A stretch of DNA of 64,000 nt from JAAURS01 sp044923475 (GCF_044923475.1 NZ_CP137338.1:1550001-1614000), one strand, 5' to 3'; numbered from the stretch's first letter, positions 9,653 through 19,638 are shown. The notes: a model not told the origin generated them from the letters alone. A program made the numbers and translations.

Positions 9653-9868
9653 TCAGCGCCCCAATTCTCGAACGATCTTAAAGAAGGTCTTGTTGAGCGG
9701 AATTCGGCTTAAAAAAAACAGCAGAAACCCGATTTGACAGGTAGCCAATAGCCCGTAGAGCTTTAACGTCAGGTTCAGATCTAAGCTCTCAACGACACTA
9801 AGGCTGCCCAAACTAATGAAAGCAATACCCAGGAGCAAAACCCATTTTCTAGTTTGAGGCGTCAGCAT
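9653..9868 (-). CDS. Small two-span membrane protein, unknown
   Basis: A short hydrophobic protein of 71 residues from the ATG at 9868; a TTG at 9904 would add 12 residues. It has two predicted membrane segments (about WVLLLGIAFISLGSLSVV and LYGLLATCQIGFLLFFL) and a basic C-terminus. I do not recognise a family. It is convergent with xdhC, with 17 bases between stops. No clear ribosome binding site supports either start. Confidence 0.5.
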   Translation of the reverse strand: MLTPQTRKWVLLLGIAFISLGSLSVVESLDLNLTLKLYGLLATCQIGFLLFFLSRIPLNKTFFKIVRELGR

Positions 9869-9923
9869 TTTGAAACATCCAAACGCAGCATAGGTTTCAT
9901 GCAAGAATCCGAATCCCAGTCCT

Positions 9924-10199
9924 TTAAAACCAGCCTTTCTTACCCGTCACATAGACTGCATCAAACTCGCTGTCGGACTTGGTGAGGTAAATAATGCCCT
10001 CCACCAGACCGATCACACCCATCACGAAAGAAGCAATCCCGCAGGTGACGATCCCCCCGAGCAGGGTAACGAGAATCATAATGACGCCTTCCTGGGTGTA
10101 TCCCAGAATGAATTTGTGAACCCCCAACGCACCCAGCAAAATTCCGCAAATTCCCGCAGCAATCTTCTTGCTGCTCGTCTCTGAGCTTGGATTCGTCAT
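9924..10199 (-). CDS. TM2 domain membrane protein
   Basis: This 91-residue protein carries the TM2 pattern: two hydrophobic segments with the signature GALGVHKFILGYTQEG in the first half and a second span rich in Gly (GGIVTCGIASFVMGVIGLVEG). TM2 proteins are small inner-membrane proteins of unknown role. The start matches the family length. The next gene in the same direction is the unknown membrane protein 55 bases downstream, so the two may share a transcript. Confidence 0.85.
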   Translation of the reverse strand: MTNPSSETSSKKIAAGICGILLGALGVHKFILGYTQEGVIMILVTLLGGIVTCGIASFVMGVIGLVEGIIYLTKSDSEFDAVYVTGKKGWF

Positions 10200-10459
10200 A
10201 TTATAGTAAGGAATATTCTTCTGATGCGTTTTACGTCTATAACCCTAGGCTGGATCGATCCGAGACGGTTGATTTTTTTGCGTTTCTTAATAGATTTCGC
10301 AGGCCGATTGAATTTCTGACAAGCCTCTAATTGCGGCAGTATTGGGCAAAGCTTGCAAGCTCGGGGAACGCGTTCAGAAGCTATCTCCGTCTGGACTTTG
10401 ATTTCTACCGAGATTGCTGTTGCAACGAATCGGCGTTCGCGGCTGAATTTACCTTCTCG

Positions 10460-10679
10460 TTAGCTGTTAGGCTTAAAGTAGTCGTAGCGTTCGACCGTCA
10501 TCTTATCGAACCTCTCATGGAACGTATCGGTGGAGTGGCCGCTTAGTAAGGCGCGAGTCTGTGCATCCCGGTAGAATGTCAGGTAGCCTTCATATCAAAA
10601 ATCGCCGACTTCTACCGCCCGAAGCTCGTACCAGTTTTTTGTCGATCGGGTTATAGATGCCAAAAATCTTTATAAATTG
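10460..10679 (-). pseudogene. Decayed protein-coding remnant, family unknown
   Basis: Reading the minus strand, one frame gives KIFGIYNPIDKK. It shifts into WYELRAVEVGDF, meets an in-frame TGA, and continues as YEGYLTFYRDAQTRALLSG through HERFDKMTVERYDYFKPNS to a TAA at 10460-10462. The composition (aromatic-rich, no repeats) looks like real protein broken by one frameshift and one stop. I do not recognise the family. The rest of the 10200-10743 gap shows nothing I can assign. The remnant ends about 65 bases before the sucrose synthase start on the other strand. Confidence 0.4.
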
Positions 10680-10743
10680 GCTTTTTTTTTTGCAAATTTG
10701 TCCTAATGTTTGAATTTAGACTGGGTTGCATCGGAGGACAATT

Positions 10744-13161
10744 ATGTTTGAACTCGTACAAGCCGTACTCCGAAGCGATGAGAAATCGGATTTGCGCCAG
10801 CTTATTGCCAAATTTCGCAGCACTGACAAAAAATACCTGCTGCGCAACGAGATTTTGCAGGCTTTCGAGCAAACCTGCCACAGTCTCAACAAACCGCCCT
10901 ATTTTTTCCATAGCTCTCGCCTGGGAGAGCTAATCCAGCTCACCCATGAAGTGCTGCTGGAAGACGAAAGCCTGTGGATCATTCTGCGGCCTCGCATCGC
11001 ACGTCAAGTTATTTTGCGGCTGTCTTCAGACCTCAGCGGCGTGGATTTGATGCCCGCAGAGGCCCTGCTAGACCTGCGCGATCGCCTCGTCAACCGCTAC
11101 GAGCCAGGCATCTTAGAAATTGACGTGCAGCCCTTTTACGACCTGGATCTGACTATCCAAGACCCGCGCAGCATTGGCGAAGGACTGGCCTGCCTCCATC
11201 GATTTTTAGCCGCAGAGCTGGGGAAAGACCCCCAACAGTGGACGCAGTCGATCTTTGAAGTGCTGCGCGGACACCAACACAGCGGGATGTCGCTGCTGAT
11301 TAACGATCGCATCCATAGTGGGGAGCACCTCCAGCAGCAGGTGGGAGAGGCGCTCGCCCTCGCGCACCACGCCGTACCCCATGCCTCCTACGAAGACATT
11401 CACTTAGAACTCCAATCTGTGGGATTCGAGCCGGGTTGGGGAAGTACCGTCGCGCAAGCCCGCGAAACCCTAGAACTATTGGCTCGATTGCTGCAAAAAC
11501 CAGATCCGGGCGTTTTAGAGGCCCTCATTGAGCGAATCTCGGTCATCTTCAAGGTCGTCCTGATTTCCATCCACGGGTGGGTCGGTCAAGATGGCGTGTT
11601 GGGCCGTCCGGAAACCGCCGGGCAAGTTGCCTACGTGCTCGACCAAGCCCGGCATTTGGATCGAAAGCTCACCCTAGACATTCACAATGCCGGACTGGAT
11701 CGGTTTGGCGTCAAGCCCCAGATCGTGATTTTGACGCGGTTGATTCCAGACTGCGATGGCACGCAGTGCAGTTTGCCCCTAGAGCAGGTCCAGGGTGCAG
11801 AACATACCTGGATTTTGCGGGTGCCCTTCCGAGACGGAGCGGATTCCGTCCTTCAGCAATGGATTTCTAAATTCGATATTTGGCCTTACTTGGAGCGGTT
11901 TGCTTACGAAGCAGAGCAGGCGCTGCTGGCCCATTTTCAGGGCAAGCCAAACCTGATGATCGGCAATTATACTGATGGCAACCTCGTGGCGTTTTTGATC
12001 GCCCGTCGCCTCAAAGTACCCCACTGCATGATCGCTCACGCCCTTGAAAAGCCCAAATATCTCTTTAGCGATCTTTACTGGCAAGACCTTGAAGAGCGCT
12101 ATCACTTTTCGCTTCTGTACACCGCCGACCTAATCGGGATGAATGCTGCCGATTTCATCGTGACCTCTTCCTACCAGGAGATCATGGGCACCCCCGATAC
12201 CACGGGTCAGTTCGAGTCGTACCAATGCTTTAGCATGCCCCAGCTTTTTCATGTCGTCAATGGCATCGAGCTGTGTAGCCCTAAATTTAACGTCGTCCCT
12301 CCCGGCATCAACGAGCGCGCGTTTTTTCCCTACCACCTGACCCAAGAGCGCACCGAAGCAGAGGGCGATCGCCTGGCCCACCTTTTATTCACCCAAGAAG
12401 ACGCCCAAATCCTCGGCTACTTTAAAGACCCAGACAAGCGTCCCATTCTTAACTTTGCCCCCATCAACGCCACCAAAAACCTCACCGGGCTGGTGGAGTG
12501 TTTCGCCCTCAGTCAAGACCTTCAAGATCGCTGCAACCTCGTCGTGCTGACGGGCAAGCTGCATCCCAGTGAAGCTATTAACGCAGAAGAACAGTCCGAA
12601 ATCGAAACCCTCCATCACCTGATCCAGCAGCACGACCTTGAAGGCCGGATTCGCTGGATCGGGCGACCGATTTCCAGCATGGACCTCGGGGAAGCGATGC
12701 GGGCGATCGCGGATCGCCGCGGTATTTTCGTGCACTCCGCTCGCTTTGAACCCTTTGGGCTTACGGTGCTAGAAGCGATGACCTCAGGATTGCCCACCTT
12801 TGCCAGTCAGTTTGGGGGACCCTCCGAAATTATTGAAGACAACATCAGCGGCTTTCTGATCAATCCCACCAACCTAGAAGAAACCGCCAATCGCATCCTT
12901 GAATTTTTAGAACGCTGCGACGCGGAACCCAACTATTGGGAAAATATATCTGAGCGAGCCATTCATCGCGTCCAAGATCGCTATAACTGGAATGCTCACA
13001 CCACAAAATTACTAGCCCTTGCTAATCTATATTGGTTCTGGAATCAGCTGACGCCCCACAACCGCGAAGCCTTATTTCGCTACTTAGAGTTGATGTTTCA
13101 CTTTATCTATAAAGCGGGGGCTTCTAAATTGCTAGAACATCCCCACCATTTCAAGTCCTGA
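10744..13161 (+). CDS. susA: Sucrose synthase
   Basis: Sucrose synthase reversibly converts sucrose plus a nucleoside diphosphate into NDP-glucose and fructose, linking sucrose to glycogen and wall precursors. The 805-residue protein has the typical N-terminal regulatory region (about 1-260). The GT-B glycosyltransferase part follows, with LTRLIPDCDGTQC, MIGNYTDGNLVAFLIA, IAHALEKPKYLFSDLYW and the nucleotide-sugar motif EPFGLTVLEAMTSGLP. GGAGG at 10733-10737 favours this ATG over one at 10726. Length matches cyanobacterial SusA proteins. A GH65-type phosphorylase gene follows after 71 bases, suggesting joint disaccharide metabolism. Confidence 0.95.
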   Translation: MFELVQAVLRSDEKSDLRQLIAKFRSTDKKYLLRNEILQAFEQTCHSLNKPPYFFHSSRLGELIQLTHEVLLEDESLWIILRPRIARQVILRLSSDLSGVDLMPAEALLDLRDRLVNRYEPGILEIDVQPFYDLDLTIQDPRSIGEGLACLHRFLAAELGKDPQQWTQSIFEVLRGHQHSGMSLLINDRIHSGEHLQQQVGEALALAHHAVPHASYEDIHLELQSVGFEPGWGSTVAQARETLELLARLLQKPDPGVLEALIERISVIFKVVLISIHGWVGQDGVLGRPETAGQVAYVLDQARHLDRKLTLDIHNAGLDRFGVKPQIVILTRLIPDCDGTQCSLPLEQVQGAEHTWILRVPFRDGADSVLQQWISKFDIWPYLERFAYEAEQALLAHFQGKPNLMIGNYTDGNLVAFLIARRLKVPHCMIAHALEKPKYLFSDLYWQDLEERYHFSLLYTADLIGMNAADFIVTSSYQEIMGTPDTTGQFESYQCFSMPQLFHVVNGIELCSPKFNVVPPGINERAFFPYHLTQERTEAEGDRLAHLLFTQEDAQILGYFKDPDKRPILNFAPINATKNLTGLVECFALSQDLQDRCNLVVLTGKLHPSEAINAEEQSEIETLHHLIQQHDLEGRIRWIGRPISSMDLGEAMRAIADRRGIFVHSARFEPFGLTVLEAMTSGLPTFASQFGGPSEIIEDNISGFLINPTNLEETANRILEFLERCDAEPNYWENISERAIHRVQDRYNWNAHTTKLLALANLYWFWNQLTPHNREALFRYLELMFHFIYKAGASKLLEHPHHFKS

Positions 13162-13232
13162 TTGACTGCTCGTTTTTCAAGATCGCCCGACAAAATGCCG
13201 CCACCTTATGGGATCAGGAGAGAACCCCTTCA

Positions 13233-16154
13233 ATGCAAACGATAGCCCCTTCAATTCCAACGCTCGATACGCCAGACCTCACCTACACCGATTGGACCGT
13301 CATTGAGACCCAGTTCTCCCCCGACCTCCTCCACGCGCGAGAAACCGTTTTTACCATCGGCAATGGCTATTTAGGAACCCGAGGCAGTTTTGAAGAGGGA
13401 TACCCCCAGGACTTAAGCGCTACGTTTATTCACGGCGTATTTGACGATGTGCCGATTGTCTATACCGAATTGGCCAACTGTCCCGACTGGTTGCCGATCG
13501 CTCTCAGTATCAATGGCGAAACCTTTCGGCTCGATCAAGGGACAGTGCTCAAGTATCAGCGCCAGCTCGACCTCCAACAGGGCATCCTGAGCCGAACGGT
13601 GCGGTGGAGCAGCCCCAACGGACGCACGGTAGATCTTCACTTCGAGCGATGGGCTAGCTTAGATAACCCCCACGTTTTGGCAGTGCGGTGCGAAATTACA
13701 CCCGTGGACTTTGACGGGTTTGTGGAAGTTCAGGCCAGCCTCAACGGATACCCCGAAAATCAAGGGTTTAACCACTGGGAACTGATCCAACAGGGCAAAC
13801 AAGACCACTCCATTTGGCTCTCTTCCCGGACCCGCGGTTCCCGGATTCAGTTGGGGATGACGGCCCAGCTGAATATCGTTGGAGCGGATGCAACACCTCA
13901 AGGCACTAGCGTTCCAGGCTATCCGACGCTTTCTGCCACGTTTTTGGTCAACGAAGGGCAAACCTACGCCGTCGAAAAACTGATCGCGGTCTTTACCTCC
14001 CGCGATGTGGAGGATCCGCTGGCAGCGGCCCTCAGCGAACTGTCTGCTTTGACAGATTACAAAACCTTGCGGGCAGCCCACCGTGCTGCCTGGGCGCATC
14101 GCTGGACCTACAGCGACGTCGATATTGAAGGGGACTTGCGGGCGCAGTTGGCCATCCGGTACAACCTGTTTCAACTTCTGATCTGCGGGTCTTCCACGGA
14201 CGAGCGCGTGAGCATTCCGGCCAAAACCTTATCCGGGTTTGGCTATCGCGGCCATGCATTTTGGGATACCGAGATTTTCATCCTGCCGTTTTTTACCTTT
14301 ACCCAGCCCGAAACTGCCCGACGACTGCTGAGCTATCGCTATCACACCCTAGATGGGGCAAGGCGGAAGGCGCTGCATTACGGTTATAAGGGTGCAATGT
14401 TTGCTTGGGAAAGTGCCGATACGGGCGATGAAGTAACCCCTCGCTGGGCGCTGCCGAATCAGCCCTACGGGGAAGACGTGCGGATCTGGTGTCGCGATCA
14501 AGAGATTCACATTAGCGCGGATATTTCCTACGCGATTTGGCAGTACTGGCAGGCCACGGGAGATGACGTGTGGATGCGGGACTACGGTGCCGAGATCGTC
14601 TTGGATACCGCTATTTTTTGGAGCAGCCGGGTCGATCTCAATATTAAATCGGAGCGCTACGAAATTCGCGAGGTGATCGGGGCCGACGAGTATCACGAAC
14701 ACGTGAGCAATAATGCGTTTACCAATCGCATGGCTCAGTGGCACCTCGAAAAGGCGCTGTATCTCTACGAATGGTTGCTAGAGCAGTATCCAGAAAAGGC
14801 TGCGGCCCTCAACGTCAAGTTGAATTTATCCCAAGAGCGGCGATCTCGCTGGCAAGATATCGTGCAGTGTATCTGGATTCCCTATGACCCCAGCACTGGA
14901 TTGATTGAAGAATTTGAGGGGTTCTTTAAGCTTAAAGACATCGACCTGGCGGACTACGAACCGCGCACAAAATCAATGCAGGCCCTATTGGGCATTGAGG
15001 GGGCCAATCAGCGTCAAGTGCTCAAACAGCCAGATGTGTTGATGCTGATGTATCTCATGCGCTTTACCCAGGCGTTTCCCTACAGTGAAGAGTGGCTGCG
15101 CGTGAATTGGGACTACTACGCGCCGCGCACGGATATTACCTATGGTTCTTCGCTCGGCCCAGCCATTCACGCCATTTTAGCCTCGGATTTAGAGAAGGTT
15201 TCCGAAGCCTACGAACGTTTCATGCAAGCAGCGATGGTCGATCTCGAAGACGTGCGCGATAACGCGGCAGACGGCATCCACGGCGCATCGGCAGGCGGAT
15301 TGTGGCAGGCCGTTGTCTTTGGCTTTGGCGGCATCCAGCTCAAGGAAAATGACGGCCCGAGCGCCACGCCCCATCTCCCGCCAGGATGGACGCGCTTGCG
15401 TTTTCGGCTGCACTGGCGCGGGCAGTGGTACGACTTCGACCTCAGACCGCCAGAAGCATCGCGGCAAAACTATCCTGACATTCGCGGCGTCATTTTCGAT
15501 CTCGATGGCGTCCTCACCGATACTGCCGAGTATCACTATCGCTCTTGGCAAAAATTGGCAGACGAGGAGGGTTTATTCTTCAACCGTCAAGCCAACGAGG
15601 CATTGCGCGGCGTGAGCCGACGAGATTCTTTACTGCGGATTTTGGGCGATCGCAAAGTTCCCGAAGACAAGCTCGAAGACATGATGGAGCGTAAAAATCT
15701 TTACTACATTAGCTTCATTCAGGATATTTCCCCTAAAGATTTGCTGCCGGGTGCGTTGACCCTCCTGCAAGACTTGCGCAAAAACAATATTCGAATTGCG
15801 TTGGGTTCTGCCAGCAAGAATGCCCAAGGGGTGATCGAGCGGTTGGGGATTGCCGAGTATATGGATGCGATCGCCGATGGCTATAGCGTCGAGAATTCCA
15901 AACCCGCCCCCGACCTGTTTTTCTACGCGGCCCAGCAGTTGGGGCTAGAGCCGCAGCACTGTGTCGTGATTGAAGATGCGGCCTCTGGAATTGACGCGGC
16001 ATTGGCTGCGAACATGTGGGCGGTGGGCTTGGGGCCAGCCGAGCGGGTGGGCAAAGCCCATTTGGTTCTCCCTCATTTGGCCGGACTCGCCTGGCACGAT
16101 CTATTGGTCAAGCTCAGCGAGCTCGAGCGCAAAGAAGCGTCAGTGTCTCGTTAA
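13233..16154 (+). CDS. GH65 disaccharide phosphorylase fused to beta-phosphoglucomutase
   Basis: The N-terminal 750 residues form a glycoside hydrolase family 65 enzyme: a beta-sandwich (about 20-290) and a helical barrel. The barrel contains GADEYHEHVSNNAFTN, in which Glu486 aligns with the catalytic acid. GH65 enzymes split alpha-linked glucose disaccharides with phosphate, giving beta-glucose-1-phosphate and glucose. Residues about 750-960 are a HAD-type beta-phosphoglucomutase with FDLDGVLTDT (Asp756, Asp758), GSASKN and VIEDAASGIDAA, which would turn that product into glucose-6-phosphate. Whether the substrate is trehalose, maltose, kojibiose or another disaccharide cannot be read from sequence alone. 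Total length 973. It is probably co-transcribed with susA and with the small gene 8 bases downstream. Confidence 0.93.
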   Translation: MQTIAPSIPTLDTPDLTYTDWTVIETQFSPDLLHARETVFTIGNGYLGTRGSFEEGYPQDLSATFIHGVFDDVPIVYTELANCPDWLPIALSINGETFRLDQGTVLKYQRQLDLQQGILSRTVRWSSPNGRTVDLHFERWASLDNPHVLAVRCEITPVDFDGFVEVQASLNGYPENQGFNHWELIQQGKQDHSIWLSSRTRGSRIQLGMTAQLNIVGADATPQGTSVPGYPTLSATFLVNEGQTYAVEKLIAVFTSRDVEDPLAAALSELSALTDYKTLRAAHRAAWAHRWTYSDVDIEGDLRAQLAIRYNLFQLLICGSSTDERVSIPAKTLSGFGYRGHAFWDTEIFILPFFTFTQPETARRLLSYRYHTLDGARRKALHYGYKGAMFAWESADTGDEVTPRWALPNQPYGEDVRIWCRDQEIHISADISYAIWQYWQATGDDVWMRDYGAEIVLDTAIFWSSRVDLNIKSERYEIREVIGADEYHEHVSNNAFTNRMAQWHLEKALYLYEWLLEQYPEKAAALNVKLNLSQERRSRWQDIVQCIWIPYDPSTGLIEEFEGFFKLKDIDLADYEPRTKSMQALLGIEGANQRQVLKQPDVLMLMYLMRFTQAFPYSEEWLRVNWDYYAPRTDITYGSSLGPAIHAILASDLEKVSEAYERFMQAAMVDLEDVRDNAADGIHGASAGGLWQAVVFGFGGIQLKENDGPSATPHLPPGWTRLRFRLHWRGQWYDFDLRPPEASRQNYPDIRGVIFDLDGVLTDTAEYHYRSWQKLADEEGLFFNRQANEALRGVSRRDSLLRILGDRKVPEDKLEDMMERKNLYYISFIQDISPKDLLPGALTLLQDLRKNNIRIALGSASKNAQGVIERLGIAEYMDAIADGYSVENSKPAPDLFFYAAQQLGLEPQHCVVIEDAASGIDAALAANMWAVGLGPAERVGKAHLVLPHLAGLAWHDLLVKLSELERKEASVSR

Positions 16155-16162
16155 GCTGAGCC

Positions 16163-16642
16163 ATGCAGAGCGCGGTGATCGAAATGATTCAAAACTGGCT
16201 GACAGCTCGTCCTATGCTCGATTGGGCTTTCGCTCACCCTATTTGGACGTCGGTCGGCTTCGCCATCCTGCTCGTGCTGTTGGGGGGACTGCTGCGGGCG
16301 ATCGCCCAGCTGACCGAGCAGCTTTGGGTGCGGCTGCTGCAATTGCCGATGCGCGTCGGGCGGTGGATTCTGGCTCAATTGTTCCAACTGTTTAGACTCC
16401 CATTTCGTTCTCCGGCTATCGCCGATCTAGAACCCGCAAACACCCGCAGTCCGGCATTCAATCTTGCCAACCTTCAAGACGACTCCGAATCTCCGGTTTC
16501 CGAGCAACAGCTTTGCGATATTCTGGTGCGGCTAGAACATTTGCAGCAGGAGCAAACCCTGTTGCTGCAAGACATCAAAAGGCTAATCTCGGCCCAAGAA
16601 CGCTCGAAGTCTGGGCGTAAAACCCAAATTATGCTGCATTGA
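16163..16642 (+). CDS. Membrane protein with C-terminal coiled coil, unknown
   Basis: A 159-residue protein with one clear membrane span (about residues 28-50, IWTSVGFAILLVLLGGLLRAI), an amphipathic basic region after it, and a Leu/Gln/Glu-rich C-terminus (about 112-150) that looks like a coiled coil. No family is recognised. It starts eight bases after the GH65 fusion gene, so it is likely part of that transcript, but nothing in the sequence links it to sugar metabolism. Confidence 0.65.
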   Translation: MQSAVIEMIQNWLTARPMLDWAFAHPIWTSVGFAILLVLLGGLLRAIAQLTEQLWVRLLQLPMRVGRWILAQLFQLFRLPFRSPAIADLEPANTRSPAFNLANLQDDSESPVSEQQLCDILVRLEHLQQEQTLLLQDIKRLISAQERSKSGRKTQIMLH

Positions 16643-16820
16643 AGCTTCGGTAAAGCCTTCGCAGATCGAACCAAAGGGGAAGTTTAGGGTACATGGATGA
16701 TAGTTTTAGAAAGACACTTTTGACCGCGTAGAGAACGTCAACCTCACCTTCTAGAGGAACTGCACGCGCGGCCTGAAAGTCTCTGAGCTTTTATTCAGTT
16801 TGTGCTGACTGCCTAAACCT

Positions 16821-18590
16821 ATGCTTGTCAACGGTCGCTATCAAATTTTGCATCCGCTTCAAGAGGGAGGCTTCGGCCATACCTTTTTGGCAGAAGACAC
16901 GCAACTCCCCTCGCGGCGGCGTTGTGTCATCAAGCAGCTCAAGCCCATTCAGCACAACCCTGAATTTTATAAGTTGGTCCGAGAGCGATTTCAGCGCGAA
17001 GCCGCCATTCAAGAAACGTTGGGAGAGGTCTGCCAGCAAATTCCGAGCCTGTATGCCTATTTCTCGGAAAACGATTGCTTTTATTTGGTCGAGGAATGGG
17101 TGGATGGAGAGACGCTCCGCCAGAAGGTTGCAGCCGTAGGACGCTTCTCGGAAGACGCCGTTCGCGAACTTTTGGTGCAGATTCTGGCGACGATCGAAAC
17201 AGTACACCAGCATCAGATCGTTCACCGCGATATCAAACCGGACAATATTATTCTGCGCAAGCGAGATGGCAAACCCGTCCTAATTGACTTTGGTGCAGTC
17301 AAAGAATCAATGGCGACGGTCATCAATTCCCAAGGTCAAACAGCCCGCTCCATCGTAATCGGCACCGCTGGATACATGGCTCCAGAACAATCTGCGGGTC
17401 GCCCTGTTTATACCAGCGACCTCTACAGCCTAGGATTGACCGCAATCTACCTCCTGACTGGCAGAACCCCAGCCGAACTCGATACCGATCCCCTCTCAGG
17501 ACGGATCGACTGGCGATCGCAGGCTCCCCACGTCAGCGAATCGCTAGCGCGGGCGATCGATACCGCGATCCAGATGCACCCCAGGGATCGCTTCGCGAGC
17601 GCGACAGCCATGCAGCAAGCGCTCCAGGCGTCTGTTCCCAGCGGCCAAGGCTACGAAACGACCGTCATCTCCCGACCCCAACCTGGAGCCAAAGCCGCCG
17701 CTCAACTGCCCCTGCGGATCTCCGCTCAAAACTCTGCCGAAATCCCGACCCACGTGGTTGCCCCGGCAACGCCCGTCGCGAGTTCTCAAAACTCCTCAAC
17801 GCCCGCTCGCAATGATTGGTTTAAGCCCATCGCGATCGGCGCTAGCCTTGGCGGCGTGCTGTTAATCGGTCTGATGGTTCTGCGGGGCCAGCCCAACGCC
17901 GTCTCCACTCAACCGACGCCCCTCGCAACCCCCAGCATCGCAGCCGACCCCACAACCGCCGCCACAACCGATCCAACGCCCAGTTCTACTCCACAACCCA
18001 GCTCGCCGCCACCCGAACCATCGCCCGCCGCTGCCGCAAGCTGCGGAGACACCGGGAGCGGCCCTCAGGATTGGTACCCTGTCTTTATTAATAACGCCGA
18101 CCTTGCAGAAGTCCGACAGCAATACTGCCAGGACGCGATCGCCAAAATTCGCGATGATGGCACCCCAGCCGTCCAAGTCGCTAGCTTCACCGATCGCGCT
18201 CGGGCCGATACCTTCGCCCAAAAAGTAGGCGGCGAAGTGGGCATCCCCTACAAAATAGGCGCATCTCCTACGCCCGCGTCTTCTCCTACCGCCCCATCCT
18301 CTCCCACCCCTTCTCCCCCTGCTTCTCCTTCCCCATCTCCTGCACCTGCTTCCCCTCCCCCCGCCAGCAGCGACGGAACCAACGCCGTCATTGTCGGTAA
18401 TAAAGGAGAGACCAACATCCGACGCGGGCCCGGCACCAACTTTGGCGTGCAGCACATTGCCTTTCCCGGCGATCGCGTCAAAATTCTAGCCAACGACAAA
18501 GACGCTGGGGGATTTACTTGGTATAAAATTTATTTCCCAAAATCCGGTGCCTCTGGCTGGATTGCGGGACAGCTCCTCGAGCCGGACTAG
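16821..18590 (+). CDS. Ser/Thr protein kinase with SPOR-like and SH3-like tail
   Basis: The cytosolic kinase domain (about 1-270) contains the glycine loop LQEGGFGHTFLA, the catalytic loop HRDIKPDN and DFGAVKE, so all key residues are present. A membrane span lies at about 333-356 (WFKPIAIGASLGGVLLIGLM). The external part has a low-complexity Pro/Ser/Thr region, a segment reminiscent of SPOR domains (PAVQVASFTDRARADTFAQKVGG), a second Pro/Ser linker, and a C-terminal SH3-like domain (NIRRGPGTNFGVQHIAFPGDRV). SH3-like domains often bind peptidoglycan, so this may sense the cell wall; that is inference. A VanY-type carboxypeptidase gene begins 12 bases downstream, which fits a wall-related role. 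Confidence 0.88.
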   Translation: MLVNGRYQILHPLQEGGFGHTFLAEDTQLPSRRRCVIKQLKPIQHNPEFYKLVRERFQREAAIQETLGEVCQQIPSLYAYFSENDCFYLVEEWVDGETLRQKVAAVGRFSEDAVRELLVQILATIETVHQHQIVHRDIKPDNIILRKRDGKPVLIDFGAVKESMATVINSQGQTARSIVIGTAGYMAPEQSAGRPVYTSDLYSLGLTAIYLLTGRTPAELDTDPLSGRIDWRSQAPHVSESLARAIDTAIQMHPRDRFASATAMQQALQASVPSGQGYETTVISRPQPGAKAAAQLPLRISAQNSAEIPTHVVAPATPVASSQNSSTPARNDWFKPIAIGASLGGVLLIGLMVLRGQPNAVSTQPTPLATPSIAADPTTAATTDPTPSSTPQPSSPPPEPSPAAAASCGDTGSGPQDWYPVFINNADLAEVRQQYCQDAIAKIRDDGTPAVQVASFTDRARADTFAQKVGGEVGIPYKIGASPTPASSPTAPSSPTPSPPASPSPSPAPASPPPASSDGTNAVIVGNKGETNIRRGPGTNFGVQHIAFPGDRVKILANDKDAGGFTWYKIYFPKSGASGWIAGQLLEPD

Positions 18591-18602
18591 GAAAGAACCC
18601 CC

Positions 18603-19487
18603 ATGAAATGGATGCGTGCCTTGGGCGATCGCTGGCCCTTTATTGCTCTCACCCTCACCACGGCAATTGTGGTGATGTGGGCAGGAGCGACCTTGCAATC
18701 TATCTTTACACCCCAGGTCGTTCGCCCTTCTCCCCAAGCCACTTCCCCGTCTCCCCCAGTCAACCCAAGCCCGACGCTGCTGCCCAGCTGGGCTAAAACA
18801 GCGCCTGCGGTCGCGCCGACCCTTCCGTCCACTGCCATTGCCCCACTCCCAAAACCATCCGCGCAACCCTCGGTGGCGCTACGGCGATCGCCCGATCGGA
18901 GAACCGCTTTTCGCAATCCCCTCCCCCAAAGCCGCTACGGTCACCTCCCCTACGCAGAAAACATTTCAGATCGCTTGGTCAGCGTAGGCACTTACGGCAG
19001 TGGCAGCTATCAGCGTACCGAATTTTTAGATAAAGAAGCTGCCGCTACCTTTGCCAAAATGAAAGCAGATGCCGAGGCCGAAGGCGTGACCTTGGCGATC
19101 GTGTCCGGCTTTCGTTCCATCGCCGATCAAGAAAAACTGTTCGCGCGGCAAATCCAGCGTCAGGGAAGCGAAGCCGCCGCCGCTCGGCTCAGCGCGCCCC
19201 CAGGCTATAGCGAACACCATACCGGCTTTGCCTTAGATATTGGCGACGGGACTCGACCGCAGGCCGATCTAAAGTTTGAGTTTGAAAATACCAAAGCCTA
19301 TCAGTGGCTGCAAACCAACGGTCGTCGCTACGGCGCGGAGCTATCGTTTCCGCCCAATAACATTCAAGGCGTTAGCTTTGAACCTTGGCACTGGCGTTTC
19401 ACCAATTCTCCCTACGCCGCCGCGATTTTTTCGGTGGCCCATACCTTGCTCGGCCAGTCTGCGCCTGCGGGGGCTTCCTCGCAATAA
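18603..19487 (+). CDS. D-alanyl-D-alanine carboxypeptidase, VanY/M15B family
   Basis: A 294-residue wall enzyme that should trim the terminal D-Ala of peptidoglycan stem peptides in the periplasm. It has an N-terminal membrane anchor (about 11-35), a Pro/Ser-rich linker, and a zinc peptidase domain (about 115-280). Zinc-site motifs are SEHHTGFALDIGD and EPWHWRF, and the FRSIADQEKLF segment is typical of the family. It lies 12 bases after the Ser/Thr kinase gene, on the same strand, probably in one transcript. GGAAAG precedes the ATG. Confidence 0.9.
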   Translation: MKWMRALGDRWPFIALTLTTAIVVMWAGATLQSIFTPQVVRPSPQATSPSPPVNPSPTLLPSWAKTAPAVAPTLPSTAIAPLPKPSAQPSVALRRSPDRRTAFRNPLPQSRYGHLPYAENISDRLVSVGTYGSGSYQRTEFLDKEAAATFAKMKADAEAEGVTLAIVSGFRSIADQEKLFARQIQRQGSEAAAARLSAPPGYSEHHTGFALDIGDGTRPQADLKFEFENTKAYQWLQTNGRRYGAELSFPPNNIQGVSFEPWHWRFTNSPYAAAIFSVAHTLLGQSAPAGASSQ

Positions 19488-19638
19488 AAGATTGCGTTTT
19501 GGAGAGACTGCTCCTGATACAATAGATGCTCAGAGAGCTGCTATGGGGCGTCGCTCGGCGTTTGGCTCAACTTCTTTGACGCGAAACCTGACGACAGCGA
19601 GATTTAAGTTCATAAGACTGATTTTGGGAGGACAGAAC

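Noticed and set aside
10331..10546. 71-codon plus-strand reading frame
   Set aside because: No ribosome binding site or family; it is antisense to the better-supported minus-strand remnant.
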